The notes under the pieces: model-generated
Told to the model about the DNA's origin: nothing
Database searches by the model: none
Seen by the model: only the letters and a program-made list of their open reading frames with translations
Shown here: piece by piece, positions 42,182 through 50,326 of the stretch
How the letters are laid out: every line of letters begins with the position of its first letter
Position numbering within the stretch: the stretch's first letter is position 1
Assembly: GCA_031411055.1 (NCBI GenBank)
Contig: JANOAI010000229.1
Coordinates: 1-64,000 of the forward strand
Direction of reading: 5' to 3'
From: JAIYDQ01 sp031411055
Lineage (GTDB): Bacteria; Planctomycetota; Planctomycetia; Pirellulales; Pirellulaceae
Length of the DNA stretch: 64,000 nucleotides
Translations under genes and position numbers: made by a program

Positions 42182-44009
42182 TAGCCCGACGAAAAAAAGG
42201 TGTCAGGAACCTTTTGCGAGGAACTCGCCCTTTGGGTGCTTAGCACAAAAGGTTCCTGACACCTTTTTTTCGACAGCATTCGCGTCTGCCTTGTTGGCTA
42301 CCCTTGCAAGTGGCGAATTCGCCCTTGCTCAAAATGGTTGGTCGCCAGCGCCGTTCGTTCCGTCTCCGAACGTTCGCCCTCTGTCGGAAAACAATGCCCC
42401 TGTCAATCGATTGCGCAACGATGCTCCCTCGCCCAACGCGACTCCGTTTGCAGCTCGATGGGGCAAGCCTCAACAGGTAACCGGTACCGCGCAGGCCGCA
42501 ACGCCTTCATCGCAGATCAACTACGATCAGTCCGTACAGCCGATGCCGATCGCGAACAGCCCCGAATTCAGCAAACAACGAATTGCGACCGCAGCCGCGA
42601 CACCTGCGTTGAAAGGGGACGTTCAAAATAGTTACCGAGATCCGAACGACATCTTCGCGGCTACACCAGCCTCGCCAAAACCGACGAAACAAGTCAGCGA
42701 GTATTCGGTTTCCAGCGACAACAACTATTCGGTGCCTTCGAACACAAACGCACAGCGAATCCGGGAAGAAAATGCACCGGTCGTGGCTCGAAAAAGTGTA
42801 GCCCAACGAAACTCGGAGATGGATTGGACGACGCTACCAAACCGCGGACAATCGCAAGTCCGCGACCATCAAGTTGCGAATTCTAACCCTAGCGATCGTA
42901 CGCCATACACTTCTTCGGTTCAGCAAGTGGCACATCGACCGAACACGTTACGCCCTTCCCAGCCCGAAGTGATCACCGCTGCGAACTGGACCAATCGCAA
43001 CCAGGAAGAAGAACCGGCGACGCGAAGCGTTCTTCAACGAACGCAGCCCGAAAACCTGTTTGATGAACCGTCAACCATTCAGGCGCCACCATCCATTCAA
43101 TCACCGTTTTCCGAGAAAACTCCCCCTAAACTCCCACCGAATCCATTCCCACCTAAGCTCGACAAAGAAGAGCCAGAACTATTGCCGACCGAACCACCAA
43201 GTCTTCGCAGCAACAAGAATGACAGGAACTCGCCATCGGATCTGGACATGCCGCCATCGGGCTTTCGGCCTGGCGATCGAGAGCCCGGCGATCGCGTTCC
43301 GCAACGACCAAGTCCGTCAAAGAAGAATATTGCTAATTGTGACGAGGTTCGAGATCGGGCTTCTTCTTCAAGCATAAGTAGCATCGACCTTGATGTCGCT
43401 CCGAACTTTGGTGTCAGTCCGAAAGAAAAACTGACTCCCGACGATAAACGTCGAAACTTTGTCCAATCAGCTCCCATCCGCACGTGGCGAGACCATGATG
43501 GAAATGTGGTTGCTGAAGGAAAATTGATTGATCACACGAATCATCTTGTGATCATCGAGAATTCAACCGGCACCCGACAGTCCATTGAACTGCGCAGCCT
43601 TAGCGATTCCGATGCCGTCTACGTTTTCGAATCGTGGGGACTCCCTGTAACTTGCTCACTTGGTAACCTGCCGACGCAGCCTCGCGAATACACCGGAACG
43701 ACCGTTGCATGGAAAGCATCAGGACTTTGCCACAAGCCGTTGTATTTTGAAGAAATTCAGCTGGAACGTAGCGGCCATGAATACGGTCCGATCATTCAGC
43801 CAGCGATTTCGACTGTTCATTTCTTCAAGAATATCGCTTTCTTGCCCTATAAGATGGGGATCCATCCGATGAACGAGTGCCAGTACGCACTCGGACATTA
43901 TCGACCAGGTAACTGTGCTCCATGGAGCATTGAACCCATTCCATTGAGCCTCCGAGGCGCAGCAGCCCAAGCAAAAGTCATCACCGGAACGGCCTTGATG
44001 TTTCCGTAG
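42111..44009 (+). CDS. secreted SHD1-domain protein with disrupted 5' end
   Basis: The body is a Pro/Ser/Asn-rich exported protein. Near residues 455-505, RTWRDHDGNVVAEGKLI and IELRSLSDSDAVYV fit the SLA1 homology domain 1 (SHD1) common in planctomycete secreted proteins. The last 110 residues (LCHKPLYFEEIQLERSGHEYGP, ECQYALGHYRPGNCAPW, both clipped here) form a conserved planctomycete tail with cysteines. The only ATG is within guaB, and the frame then runs through the 42190-42272 palindrome before a signal-like segment (FASALLATLASGEFALAQ). The original start was probably lost or displaced by that element; TTG 42291 is an alternative. Confidence 0.6.
   Translation: MTSRSLKSLRTTARNTTPVTTRVNSPTKKRCQEPFARNSPFGCLAQKVPDTFFSTAFASALLATLASGEFALAQNGWSPAPFVPSPNVRPLSENNAPVNRLRNDAPSPNATPFAARWGKPQQVTGTAQAATPSSQINYDQSVQPMPIANSPEFSKQRIATAAATPALKGDVQNSYRDPNDIFAATPASPKPTKQVSEYSVSSDNNYSVPSNTNAQRIREENAPVVARKSVAQRNSEMDWTTLPNRGQSQVRDHQVANSNPSDRTPYTSSVQQVAHRPNTLRPSQPEVITAANWTNRNQEEEPATRSVLQRTQPENLFDEPSTIQAPPSIQSPFSEKTPPKLPPNPFPPKLDKEEPELLPTEPPSLRSNKNDRNSPSDLDMPPSGFRPGDREPGDRVPQRPSPSKKNIANCDEVRDRASSSSISSIDLDVAPNFGVSPKEKLTPDDKRRNFVQSAPIRTWRDHDGNVVAEGKLIDHTNHLVIIENSTGTRQSIELRSLSDSDAVYVFESWGLPVTCSLGNLPTQPREYTGTTVAWKASGLCHKPLYFEEIQLERSGHEYGPIIQPAISTVHFFKNIAFLPYKMGIHPMNECQYALGHYRPGNCAPWSIEPIPLSLRGAAAQAKVITGTALMFP
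42190..42272. repeat. GTCAGGA-type palindromic element A
   Basis: Perfect 26-bp arms (42190-42215 and 42247-42272) with the core GGTGTCAGGAACC surround a 31-base centre containing two exact hairpins, GCGAG-GAA-CTCGC (42216-42228) and GTGC-TTA-GCAC (42236-42246). The centre segment CCCTTTGGGTG is shared in form with element B at 50594. The element fills the space between guaB and the SHD1 gene. Confidence 0.85.
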
Positions 44010-44027
44010 GTGATATCGACGAAGAGT

Positions 44028-44060
44028 GGAACACTAATCTTCACTGATCGCCACTAATAA
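44028..44060 (+). repeat. iteron array 1: CACTAAT words at 10-bp spacing
   Basis: Three words follow each other at exactly 10-base steps: CACTAATCTT, CACTGATCGC, CACTAATAAA. The middle word has one change. The array ends about 17 bases before the GxxExxY start codon, in the position expected of a promoter or operator. Confidence 0.8.
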
Positions 44061-44076
44061 ATGGCAGAGAATTGGT

Positions 44077-44442
44077 ATGTTCAAGCAAGAGGGGTACGAC
44101 CTGATGGGAGCGGCCTTCGAGGTCTACAACGTTCTGGGTTATGGTATGGCTGAAGAGATTTATCAGCAGAGCCTTGAGATCGAATTAAACCTTCGGAAGA
44201 TTCCGTTCCTAAGTAAAGCGATCGTCGACGTATACTTCAAGGAGCAGAAACTCAGTACCAAGTACCAACCGGACTTACTCGTCTTCAGCGAAATCGTTGT
44301 CGAACTCAAAGCCGTCAAAGCCTTAGCGTCTGAACACGAATCGCAACTCTTCAACTACATGCGAATTTCCAAGAAACGAGTTGGTTACCTGATCAATTTT
44401 GGTTCTGCCAGCCAGCTCGAATGGAAGCGTTATGCAATTTGA
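44077..44442 (+). CDS. GxxExxY protein (PD-(D/E)xK nuclease-like)
   Basis: A 121-residue protein carrying the family-naming motif G23-M-A-E26-E-I-Y29. Residues D66, E76 and K78 (PDLLVFSEIVVELKAV) match the PD-(D/E)xK nuclease core, with Q90 (ESQLFNYMR) as the usual next motif. The family is small, often present in several copies in planctomycetes and related bacteria, and its role is unproven. It is flanked by iteron arrays at 44028, 44458 and 44564; the last is inverted. Autoregulation or mobilisation is inferred only from this layout. Confidence 0.88.
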   Translation: MFKQEGYDLMGAAFEVYNVLGYGMAEEIYQQSLEIELNLRKIPFLSKAIVDVYFKEQKLSTKYQPDLLVFSEIVVELKAVKALASEHESQLFNYMRISKKRVGYLINFGSASQLEWKRYAI

Positions 44443-44457
44443 TTGCGGAAAGATGAA

Positions 44458-44491
44458 TGGGAACACTAATCTTCACTAATCGACACTAATT
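44458..44491 (+). repeat. iteron array 2: CACTAAT words at 10-bp spacing
   Basis: CACTAATCTT, CACTAATCGA, CACTAATTCT follow the GGGAA lead-in, all words perfect. The array lies about 16 bases after the GxxExxY stop codon, in direct orientation to array 1 (shared GGAACACTAATCTTCACT start). Confidence 0.85.
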
Positions 44492-44563
44492 CTGAGCGTG
44501 AGTCTGAATAATTTTTATTGGACTTGTTTGAGCAATGCCCGCCCTTCATTTTCCAAACAACCA

Positions 44564-44600
44564 GCGATTAGTGAAGATTAGTGCCAATTAGTGTTCCCAT
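44564..44600 (-). repeat. iteron array 3, inverted
   Basis: On the minus strand the words are CACTAATTGG, CACTAATCTT and CACTAATCGC with the same GGGAA lead-in. It forms a long inverted repeat with array 2. Between them, TTGTTTG (44524-44530) and CAAACAA (44554-44560) form an inner stem. It ends about 40 bases before the proS stop. Confidence 0.85.
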
Positions 44601-44641
44601 CTACTTCTTTCGGTTCTATAAGTGAAAACGCGAACTACTTT

Positions 44642-46156
44642 CTAATAAGCCCGGGCGAAGATCGCTTGCTCTTGCGAATCTTGGCCGGTCAAAAAGCATT
44701 TTCCAGGAAAACGACCACCTTCGATTGGGATGCAGCGAATGGTGACTTTCAACTCTTGCAGCAGTTTTTCGACGGCTTGCTCGGACGCGAAATGACATCG
44801 AGCGAATCCGCCAAATATCTTGGTCGATTCTTCACTCTCGGTCCCGAAGTAGGATCGAAAGTCTGCTTCGTTGGTAATCGTTACGGTATTCGCCTCGCGC
44901 ATGGCTTTGGCGCGTGCTAGCAGATTGTCCTGCATCGCGTCGAGAATCGTCGCGACATTGCCCAAAAACTCTCCTCGCGGCATGCCAGTCTGTTCACCCG
45001 TATCCCGCCTCCCCATAAAAACCGCTTGGTTAGCAAGGTCTTTGGGACCCACTTCCAAGCGAATCGGAACTCCACGTTTAACGTGATACCATTTCTTTTC
45101 ACCGCCGCGCAAATCGCGATCGTCGATATCCGCACGTATCGATTGACCATGGAACATTTGATCGCCAAGTTCCTTTTTCAGCGTCCGGCAATACTCTAAA
45201 ACCTCGGTGCGCTGTTGATCATCGCGATAGATCGGCATAATGACGACATGCGTTGGAGCGAGTTTGGGTGGCAAAACCAAACCGTCATCGTCCGAATGGG
45301 CCATGATGAGTGCTCCAATCAAACGCGTCGAGACACCCCAGCTTGTGGTCCAAGCATAAACCGTCTCACCGGCTTGGTCTTGAAACTTGATCTCTTGAGC
45401 CTTCGAAAAATTCTGCCCAAGGAAATGCGAGGTGCCAGCTTGAAGGGCTTTCCGATCTTGCATCATGGCTTCGATCGAAAGCGTTGTCACAGCACCCGGG
45501 AACCTTTCGCCGGCCGTCTTCTCTCCCTTAATAACAGGAACCGCCATATAGTTTTCGGCGAAGTCCGCATACACATCCAGCATGGTTCGCGTCTCTTCCA
45601 TCGCTTCTTCAGCAGTTGCGTGAACGGTATGACCTTCCTGCCATAGAAATTCGGTCGTGCGAAGGAAAAGTCGCGTGCGCATTTCCCAGCGAACCACGTT
45701 CGCCCATTGGTTGATCAAAATCGGCAAGTCACGATAGGACTGAACCCATTTCGCGTAGGTGGCCCCGATAATCGTTTCGCTTGTTGGCCGAACGATGAGC
45801 GGCTCTTCGAGCGGCCCGGCCGGTCGCAATCCCCCTTTGCCGTCGGGCTCCAGTCGGTGGTGCGTGACGACCGCGCATTCCTTGGCAAAACCCTCGACGT
45901 GCTTTGCTTCTTTCTCGAGAAAACTCATCGGAATGAACAAAGGGAAATAGGCATTCTGATGCCCGGTGTCTTTGAACATTTTGTCCAAAACGCGTTGCAT
46001 GTTCTCCCATAACGCATAGCCCCACGGTTTGATGACCATGCAGCCGCGGACAGCAGAGTTTTCGGCCATATCGGCCGAACGAATGACTTGTTGATACCAC
46101 TCGGGATAGTTTTCTTGACGCGTTGGCGAGATGGCAGTCTTAGGCGTTTTGTTCAT
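44642..46156 (-). CDS. proS: prolyl-tRNA synthetase, archaeal/eukaryotic type
   Basis: ProRS charges tRNA-Pro. The 504-residue protein has class II motif 2 (TRLFLRTTEFLWQEGHT) and the archaeal/eukaryotic-type layout: short N-terminus, KPWGYALWE near residue 45, RPTSETII near 123, an anticodon domain, and the C-terminal zinc-domain-like end closing with a tyrosine (ARAY). The bacterial editing insertion is absent, as expected for this type. It is the leftward neighbour of the GxxExxY unit. Confidence 0.95.
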   Translation of the reverse strand: MNKTPKTAISPTRQENYPEWYQQVIRSADMAENSAVRGCMVIKPWGYALWENMQRVLDKMFKDTGHQNAYFPLFIPMSFLEKEAKHVEGFAKECAVVTHHRLEPDGKGGLRPAGPLEEPLIVRPTSETIIGATYAKWVQSYRDLPILINQWANVVRWEMRTRLFLRTTEFLWQEGHTVHATAEEAMEETRTMLDVYADFAENYMAVPVIKGEKTAGERFPGAVTTLSIEAMMQDRKALQAGTSHFLGQNFSKAQEIKFQDQAGETVYAWTTSWGVSTRLIGALIMAHSDDDGLVLPPKLAPTHVVIMPIYRDDQQRTEVLEYCRTLKKELGDQMFHGQSIRADIDDRDLRGGEKKWYHVKRGVPIRLEVGPKDLANQAVFMGRRDTGEQTGMPRGEFLGNVATILDAMQDNLLARAKAMREANTVTITNEADFRSYFGTESEESTKIFGGFARCHFASEQAVEKLLQELKVTIRCIPIEGGRFPGKCFLTGQDSQEQAIFARAY

Positions 46157-46182
46157 GTGAGATCGAATGCAATGAAAACGTA

Positions 46183-46327
46183 AGGATGAGGCCGAATGGC
46201 GTGGACTTTAGGCAATTTTCATGTAGGCGTATCTCTCCGAGACACGCGAATCGCGACAAATGTCGCGATGTGCGTCTCGGAGAGACGGACCTAAGTGCTA
46301 AAGTCCACGCCATTCAGGATGAGGCCG
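46183..46327. repeat. palindromic element with 12-bp flanking direct repeats
   Basis: An inverted repeat of 18 bases (46194-46211 and 46298-46315, GAATGGCGTGGACTTTAG and its complement) surrounds an inner stem (TCTCTCCGAGAC..CGCGACA / TGTCGCG..GTCTCGGAGAGA). The sequence AGGATGAGGCCG occurs immediately on both sides (46183-46194 and 46316-46327), as after insertion of a mobile unit with target duplication. It lies in the 46157-46699 intergenic region, between proS and a DUF1559 gene. The rest of that region shows only a likely promoter area before 46700. Confidence 0.8.
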
Positions 46328-46699
46328 CAGGTCATAAGGTGAACGCCAAGTTTAGACGGCCCTGTGGTTTCTTCCAAGCGACCATCTTCATTAAATCATC
46401 ACGCTTTCTTCACGCAATCTTCGCGAACATTCGAAGCGAGGCAATCGTAACCAGCAAAAAGCAATCGTGAGACTGGATCCTGCCTAATTCAAACAAGGCA
46501 AAAGGGGTAAGCGAATGGCCAAAGCGTTGCCCGTAGACATCCCGATTCACCATTTCTTAATGATGAGTTAACCGTTTCTTCATCAAACGTCCCTTTTATC
46601 TAAACATTGCAAGCATAGACTCTCGTTCGCAATTTTTGATGAACGCATCCATTGGAACGATGCTTCTCGATGTTTTCCTGTTTTTTGGAAGGTGATGGA

Positions 46700-47908
46700 A
46701 TGAAGAAGAGTTTATTTGGTCGTCGTCGAGCCTTTACGCTCGTCGAACTTCTGGTCGTGATCACGATCATCGGAATTTTGGCAAGTCTTCTCTTGCCAGC
46801 CATTCAGCAAGCCCGCGAGGCCGCTCGTCGCTCGCAATGCGGAAGCAACATGCGAAACTTGGGTTTGGCGGTGTTGAACTTTGAATCAGCATTTAAGATG
46901 CTGCCTCGAGCTGGTGAGCACCTTGTGCAAAACCCATCGGATTCAAACAAGGTTTACAAGACGCAAGACTTTCAAGCTCTGACAACGCTGATTCTTCCGT
47001 ACGTCGATCAACAAAACATCTACGACTCGATGAATCTCAAAGAGCGTTACAACGACATTGCTGTTGCATCGGGCGGCCCGGGAATCCCGGCTGTGACAGG
47101 TTCGAACATTACCGCTTTTAATAATGGTTTCGGATCCTCGGCGTTGATCCCAGTCTATGTCTGCCCAACGAACAGTCTCCGAGACGGTAATAACGATACG
47201 GCAGGCCATGGTTGCCTCGACTATGCACCGCTTCCATACATGGAAATCAGCACCACGGTACAACCTGGTGAAACGGAAACTCCAGCAGCGATCAGTGGCA
47301 TGGCGGCTGGTTTCTACAAAACCATGCTTACCGCGAAGGCTTACGATAACGACGTAACGACAGGTTTCTACTCCACTCAAACGAGTAGCGATCCTCTCGT
47401 AGCTACAAAGAAGAAGTATCAACTTCGACCCACGCAAGAACTGCTCGCCAAGCGATCGTTCGACCCGACCGAAGGCGGCGCCAAGATGTCTCAAACGACA
47501 GATGGTTTGTCGAACTCGATCATGATCTATGAAGATACCGGTCGCAATGACACCATGATTCCCGATGCTCCAACCGCGGCGCTCCCTGCGAATAGCTATC
47601 TTGACCCGGTTACCGGCGAAGGTCGCAAGCACTGGCGATGGGCCGAGCCAGATTCTTCTTCGGGCGCTTCCAAGAAGATGAACAACAGCAAGAATCCTAA
47701 GGGTGGACCAGTTGGAGTTTGTACTTGGAACAACCATGACTGCGGACCGAACAACGAATGGTTCAGCTTCCACAATGGTGGTGCGAACGCCGTTTTGGGT
47801 GATGGTAGCGTTCGCTTCTTCAGCGAAAACCTCAGCCTGAAAACGCTCTACTCGTTGCAATCTCGAGACAACGGTGAGTCCATCAAGGCCGATGCGTTAA
47901 CGAACTAA
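46700..47908 (+). CDS. DUF1559 prepilin-like protein
   Basis: From ATG 46700 (GGAAGGTG upstream) the 402-residue protein begins with a short basic leader and FTLVELLVVITIIGILASLL, the prepilin-like segment. The end carries H-x9-DG (HNGGANAVLGDG). This is full length for the family, unlike the shorter copy at 2544. It is a stand-alone gene with its own strong terminator, often a sign of high expression. The role is probably structural at the cell surface; not proven. Confidence 0.9.
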   Translation: MKKSLFGRRRAFTLVELLVVITIIGILASLLLPAIQQAREAARRSQCGSNMRNLGLAVLNFESAFKMLPRAGEHLVQNPSDSNKVYKTQDFQALTTLILPYVDQQNIYDSMNLKERYNDIAVASGGPGIPAVTGSNITAFNNGFGSSALIPVYVCPTNSLRDGNNDTAGHGCLDYAPLPYMEISTTVQPGETETPAAISGMAAGFYKTMLTAKAYDNDVTTGFYSTQTSSDPLVATKKKYQLRPTQELLAKRSFDPTEGGAKMSQTTDGLSNSIMIYEDTGRNDTMIPDAPTAALPANSYLDPVTGEGRKHWRWAEPDSSSGASKKMNNSKNPKGGPVGVCTWNNHDCGPNNEWFSFHNGGANAVLGDGSVRFFSENLSLKTLYSLQSRDNGESIKADALTN

Positions 47909-47972
47909 TGTTAACTTGGCATAATTATTCATCTCATTGAGCCACGTTCGAATCGAACGTAGCCGTCAAGAA

Positions 47973-48008
47973 CGTAGGCTCATTGTTTCAATGAGCCTAC
48001 GTTTTTTT
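47973..48008 (+). terminator. Rho-independent terminator after DUF1559
   Basis: A 13-bp stem CGTAGGCTCATTG / CAATGAGCCTACG with a 3-base loop is followed by seven T. A second palindrome, ACGTTCGAATCGAACGT, lies just before it at 47944-47960. Confidence 0.9.
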
Positions 48009-48065
48009 GCATTTTAATTGCGAACGAAGATACCCTTCAATTCAACTAACGAAACGTAACGTGGC

Positions 48066-48953
48066 ATGGGTTTTTTCAGCAAGATTTTTGGTGGCATTCA
48101 AGAAACAGGCGTAGACATCGAGGCACGCTTCGAACGATTGCGAACCGCCGTTGCCGGAACAATGAGCACGTTCTTTGTTGCTCGTGACCGAGAAAACGGA
48201 AATCGTATCGTGGGCGTCAAGTTGCTGGATCCGGCGAAGGTCGAGCATTTCGAAAGCCGCTTTAAAGGGCACAATAAGCCATCTGAAGGGGAAATCGCGA
48301 TGGGCATGACCCACCCCAATGTCGTGAAAACCTATGAGTTCGGAACGACATCGAAGGGCCTTCCTTTTCTTGTCACAGAATTTATTGATGGACCTGGACT
48401 TCACGTCTTAATTCAAGAAAAAGCCGAAGACCGTATCCGCGGCAAACGGCTAACGATGATTCGCAATATGGCCAACGCCCTAGCCCATGTTCATGTGAAT
48501 GGCTTTATCCATCGCGATATTTGTCCACGCAATTACATCGCAACCGAAGATTTTTCCGTCGTCAAACTGATCGACTTTGGGTTAACGCTCCCAGCCACCA
48601 AACCCTTTATGCAGCCGGGGAATCGGACCGGGACCCCCCTTTATATGGCTCCTGAAATCGTTCGACGACGGGCGACCGATCAACGAGTCGATGTCTTCTC
48701 GCTCGGCGTAACGTGCTACCATCTGCTGACCTTTGAATTGCCCTGGCCCGTCGGTGCCGCGAATGGGTTAGCCGCGCTGCAGCATGATACGTCTCCGCCA
48801 ACCGACATCTTTCAGTATCGTCCCGATCTGGATCGCAATCTCGGAATTGCGATCATGAATGCGATGCATCCAGACGTCAATCAACGTACGCCGGATGTTC
48901 ATGCATTTGTAAATCAAATTCGCAAAAGTAAATCGGAATTGGCGGCGGCGTAG
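48066..48953 (+). CDS. serine/threonine protein kinase
   Basis: A 295-residue cytoplasmic kinase with VK (Lys52, ATP-binding), HRDICPRN (149-156, catalytic loop), DFG (170-172) and APE near 195. The usual glycine-rich loop is weakly kept (GTMSTFFVA). No transmembrane or PASTA segment is present, so it may work with a separate receptor. Length is close to a bare kinase domain. It lies just downstream of the terminator and is transcribed separately. Targets unknown. Confidence 0.88.
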   Translation: MGFFSKIFGGIQETGVDIEARFERLRTAVAGTMSTFFVARDRENGNRIVGVKLLDPAKVEHFESRFKGHNKPSEGEIAMGMTHPNVVKTYEFGTTSKGLPFLVTEFIDGPGLHVLIQEKAEDRIRGKRLTMIRNMANALAHVHVNGFIHRDICPRNYIATEDFSVVKLIDFGLTLPATKPFMQPGNRTGTPLYMAPEIVRRRATDQRVDVFSLGVTCYHLLTFELPWPVGAANGLAALQHDTSPPTDIFQYRPDLDRNLGIAIMNAMHPDVNQRTPDVHAFVNQIRKSKSELAAA

Positions 48954-49099
48954 CAGGCTGCTCAGGTAATAACGCGCAGCGCAAGCAAGCGGTTACACTC
49001 TGCCACTCGCTAGCGCTTCGTGTGATGTTAATCGCCACTATTCTCAAAATTCGTATTAAATCAACACCCCGCTAGGGCCGATCTTCCATGGCGCGACTT

Positions 49100-50326
49100 C
49101 TAACTGGTCGTAACCGGACGCTGTAGTGTTCGGATCGCTACGATCAAGCCAACGAATAAGCATCCGGCCGCAACAAGAAATGGCAGCCCAGCACCAGCAA
49201 AATCAAGTGATGGCTTCTCCCTAAGACCGAACGCAAAGATGCCTGAAAATAAGAAGGGGCCAATGATACCGGCAATACCACTGAGACTACCGTTTGCCCC
49301 TTGCAATTCCCCTTGAACGCTTGGCCCAAGTCGTTTGCTCATCAAGCCTTGAACGGAAGGGGTAAAGAACGCCATCAACGAGAAGATCGGGGTGGCGAGC
49401 CAAAATTTCCACGATGTATCGGCTAAACCATAGCACGAATAACCGATGATCCCAAACACAAGCCCTGCAAAGAGCAACTTAGATTCGCCAAGCCGTTTCA
49501 ACGCCGGTCGCACCAGCCCACCTTGCACTAAGATGTTGAGGATGCCAACGAGGCCCATCGCAAATCCAACATCCCGCATATCCCAATCATAGCGATGCTG
49601 CGTATACAGAACAAAAACATTGTTTAACACTTGATGGGCAAGTTGATAAAGAAAGTATACGAACCCCAAACCCAACAGCCCGGGCTGCGACATCAAAAGC
49701 CGTAGCGAACCCAGCGGATTCGCGCGTCCCCATGAGAATGGCTTGCGAAGTTCCGGCGCTAGGGACTCGGGCAATACAAATAGTCCATAACATGCGTTCG
49801 TTAACGTAAGGGCTGCGGCCACCCAAAAAGGAAGACGCAAATCGATTTCCCCAAGATAGCCCCCCAGTGCCGGTCCAATGACAAATCCAACACCAAAAGC
49901 GGCACCAAACATTCCGAAGGCCGCGGCCCGTTTGTCGGGTGTCGTCACATCTGCAATATAGGCCCCAGCCGTTGCAAAGCTGGCAGCCGTGATTCCCGAA
50001 ATGATTCGTCCAATGAAAAGCCAGGTCAGATTTGGCGCCAGGCCCATCAGGATGTAATCGAGCCCCAAACCAAAGCACGATACGAGAAGAATTTTTCGAC
50101 GACCAAATTTATCCGATAAGACTCCAAGAATGGGAGCGCAGAAAAAATGCATGACGGCCCAAACCGTCCCGAACAATCCGACGTAGAAACTCGCCCATTT
50201 CTCGTCGCCGTGCGTAAAATCTTTGATCAGATTCGGTAGAACGGGAATCAAGACACCAAACGAGAGAACGTCGAGCAAGACCGAGATCAATATAAACCAG
50301 ATAGCGGCTTGGCGGGGAGGCTTCAA
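49100..50326 (-). CDS. MFS transporter, TetA/DHA1-like
   Basis: A 408-residue, twelve-helix transporter. Motif A GVLSDKFGRRKIL near residue 70 and GVGFVIGPALGGYLGE near 160 are typical of the drug:proton antiporter group that includes TetA. The TTG start at 50326 is the only plausible one, with GTGAG nearby. The substrate cannot be inferred. It is single, with no regulator beside it. Confidence 0.85.
   Translation of the reverse strand: MKPPRQAAIWFILISVLLDVLSFGVLIPVLPNLIKDFTHGDEKWASFYVGLFGTVWAVMHFFCAPILGVLSDKFGRRKILLVSCFGLGLDYILMGLAPNLTWLFIGRIISGITAASFATAGAYIADVTTPDKRAAAFGMFGAAFGVGFVIGPALGGYLGEIDLRLPFWVAAALTLTNACYGLFVLPESLAPELRKPFSWGRANPLGSLRLLMSQPGLLGLGFVYFLYQLAHQVLNNVFVLYTQHRYDWDMRDVGFAMGLVGILNILVQGGLVRPALKRLGESKLLFAGLVFGIIGYSCYGLADTSWKFWLATPIFSLMAFFTPSVQGLMSKRLGPSVQGELQGANGSLSGIAGIIGPFLFSGIFAFGLREKPSLDFAGAGLPFLVAAGCLFVGLIVAIRTLQRPVTTS

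Larger units (their letters stand above)
44028..44600. mobile_element. candidate GxxExxY-iteron unit
   Basis: The gene plus its three iteron arrays spans about 570 bases between the SHD1 gene and proS. Direct arrays bracket the gene and an inverted array closes the right side. This layout resembles a small transposable or nuclease-mobilised unit, or a self-regulated cassette. No transposase, terminal target duplication or att site is visible. Confidence 0.4.

Noticed and set aside
43097..43483. 128-codon antisense frame in the SHD1 gene
   Set aside because: Composition is that of the shadow of a Pro/Ser-rich protein.
44028..44600. CRISPR-like reading of the CACTAAT repeats
   Set aside because: Words are 7 bases at 10-bp steps with no spacers and there are no cas genes; an iteron interpretation fits better.
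46943..47860. 305-codon frame opposite the DUF1559 gene
   Set aside because: It has no signal, domain or ribosome site and runs antisense to a well-supported gene.
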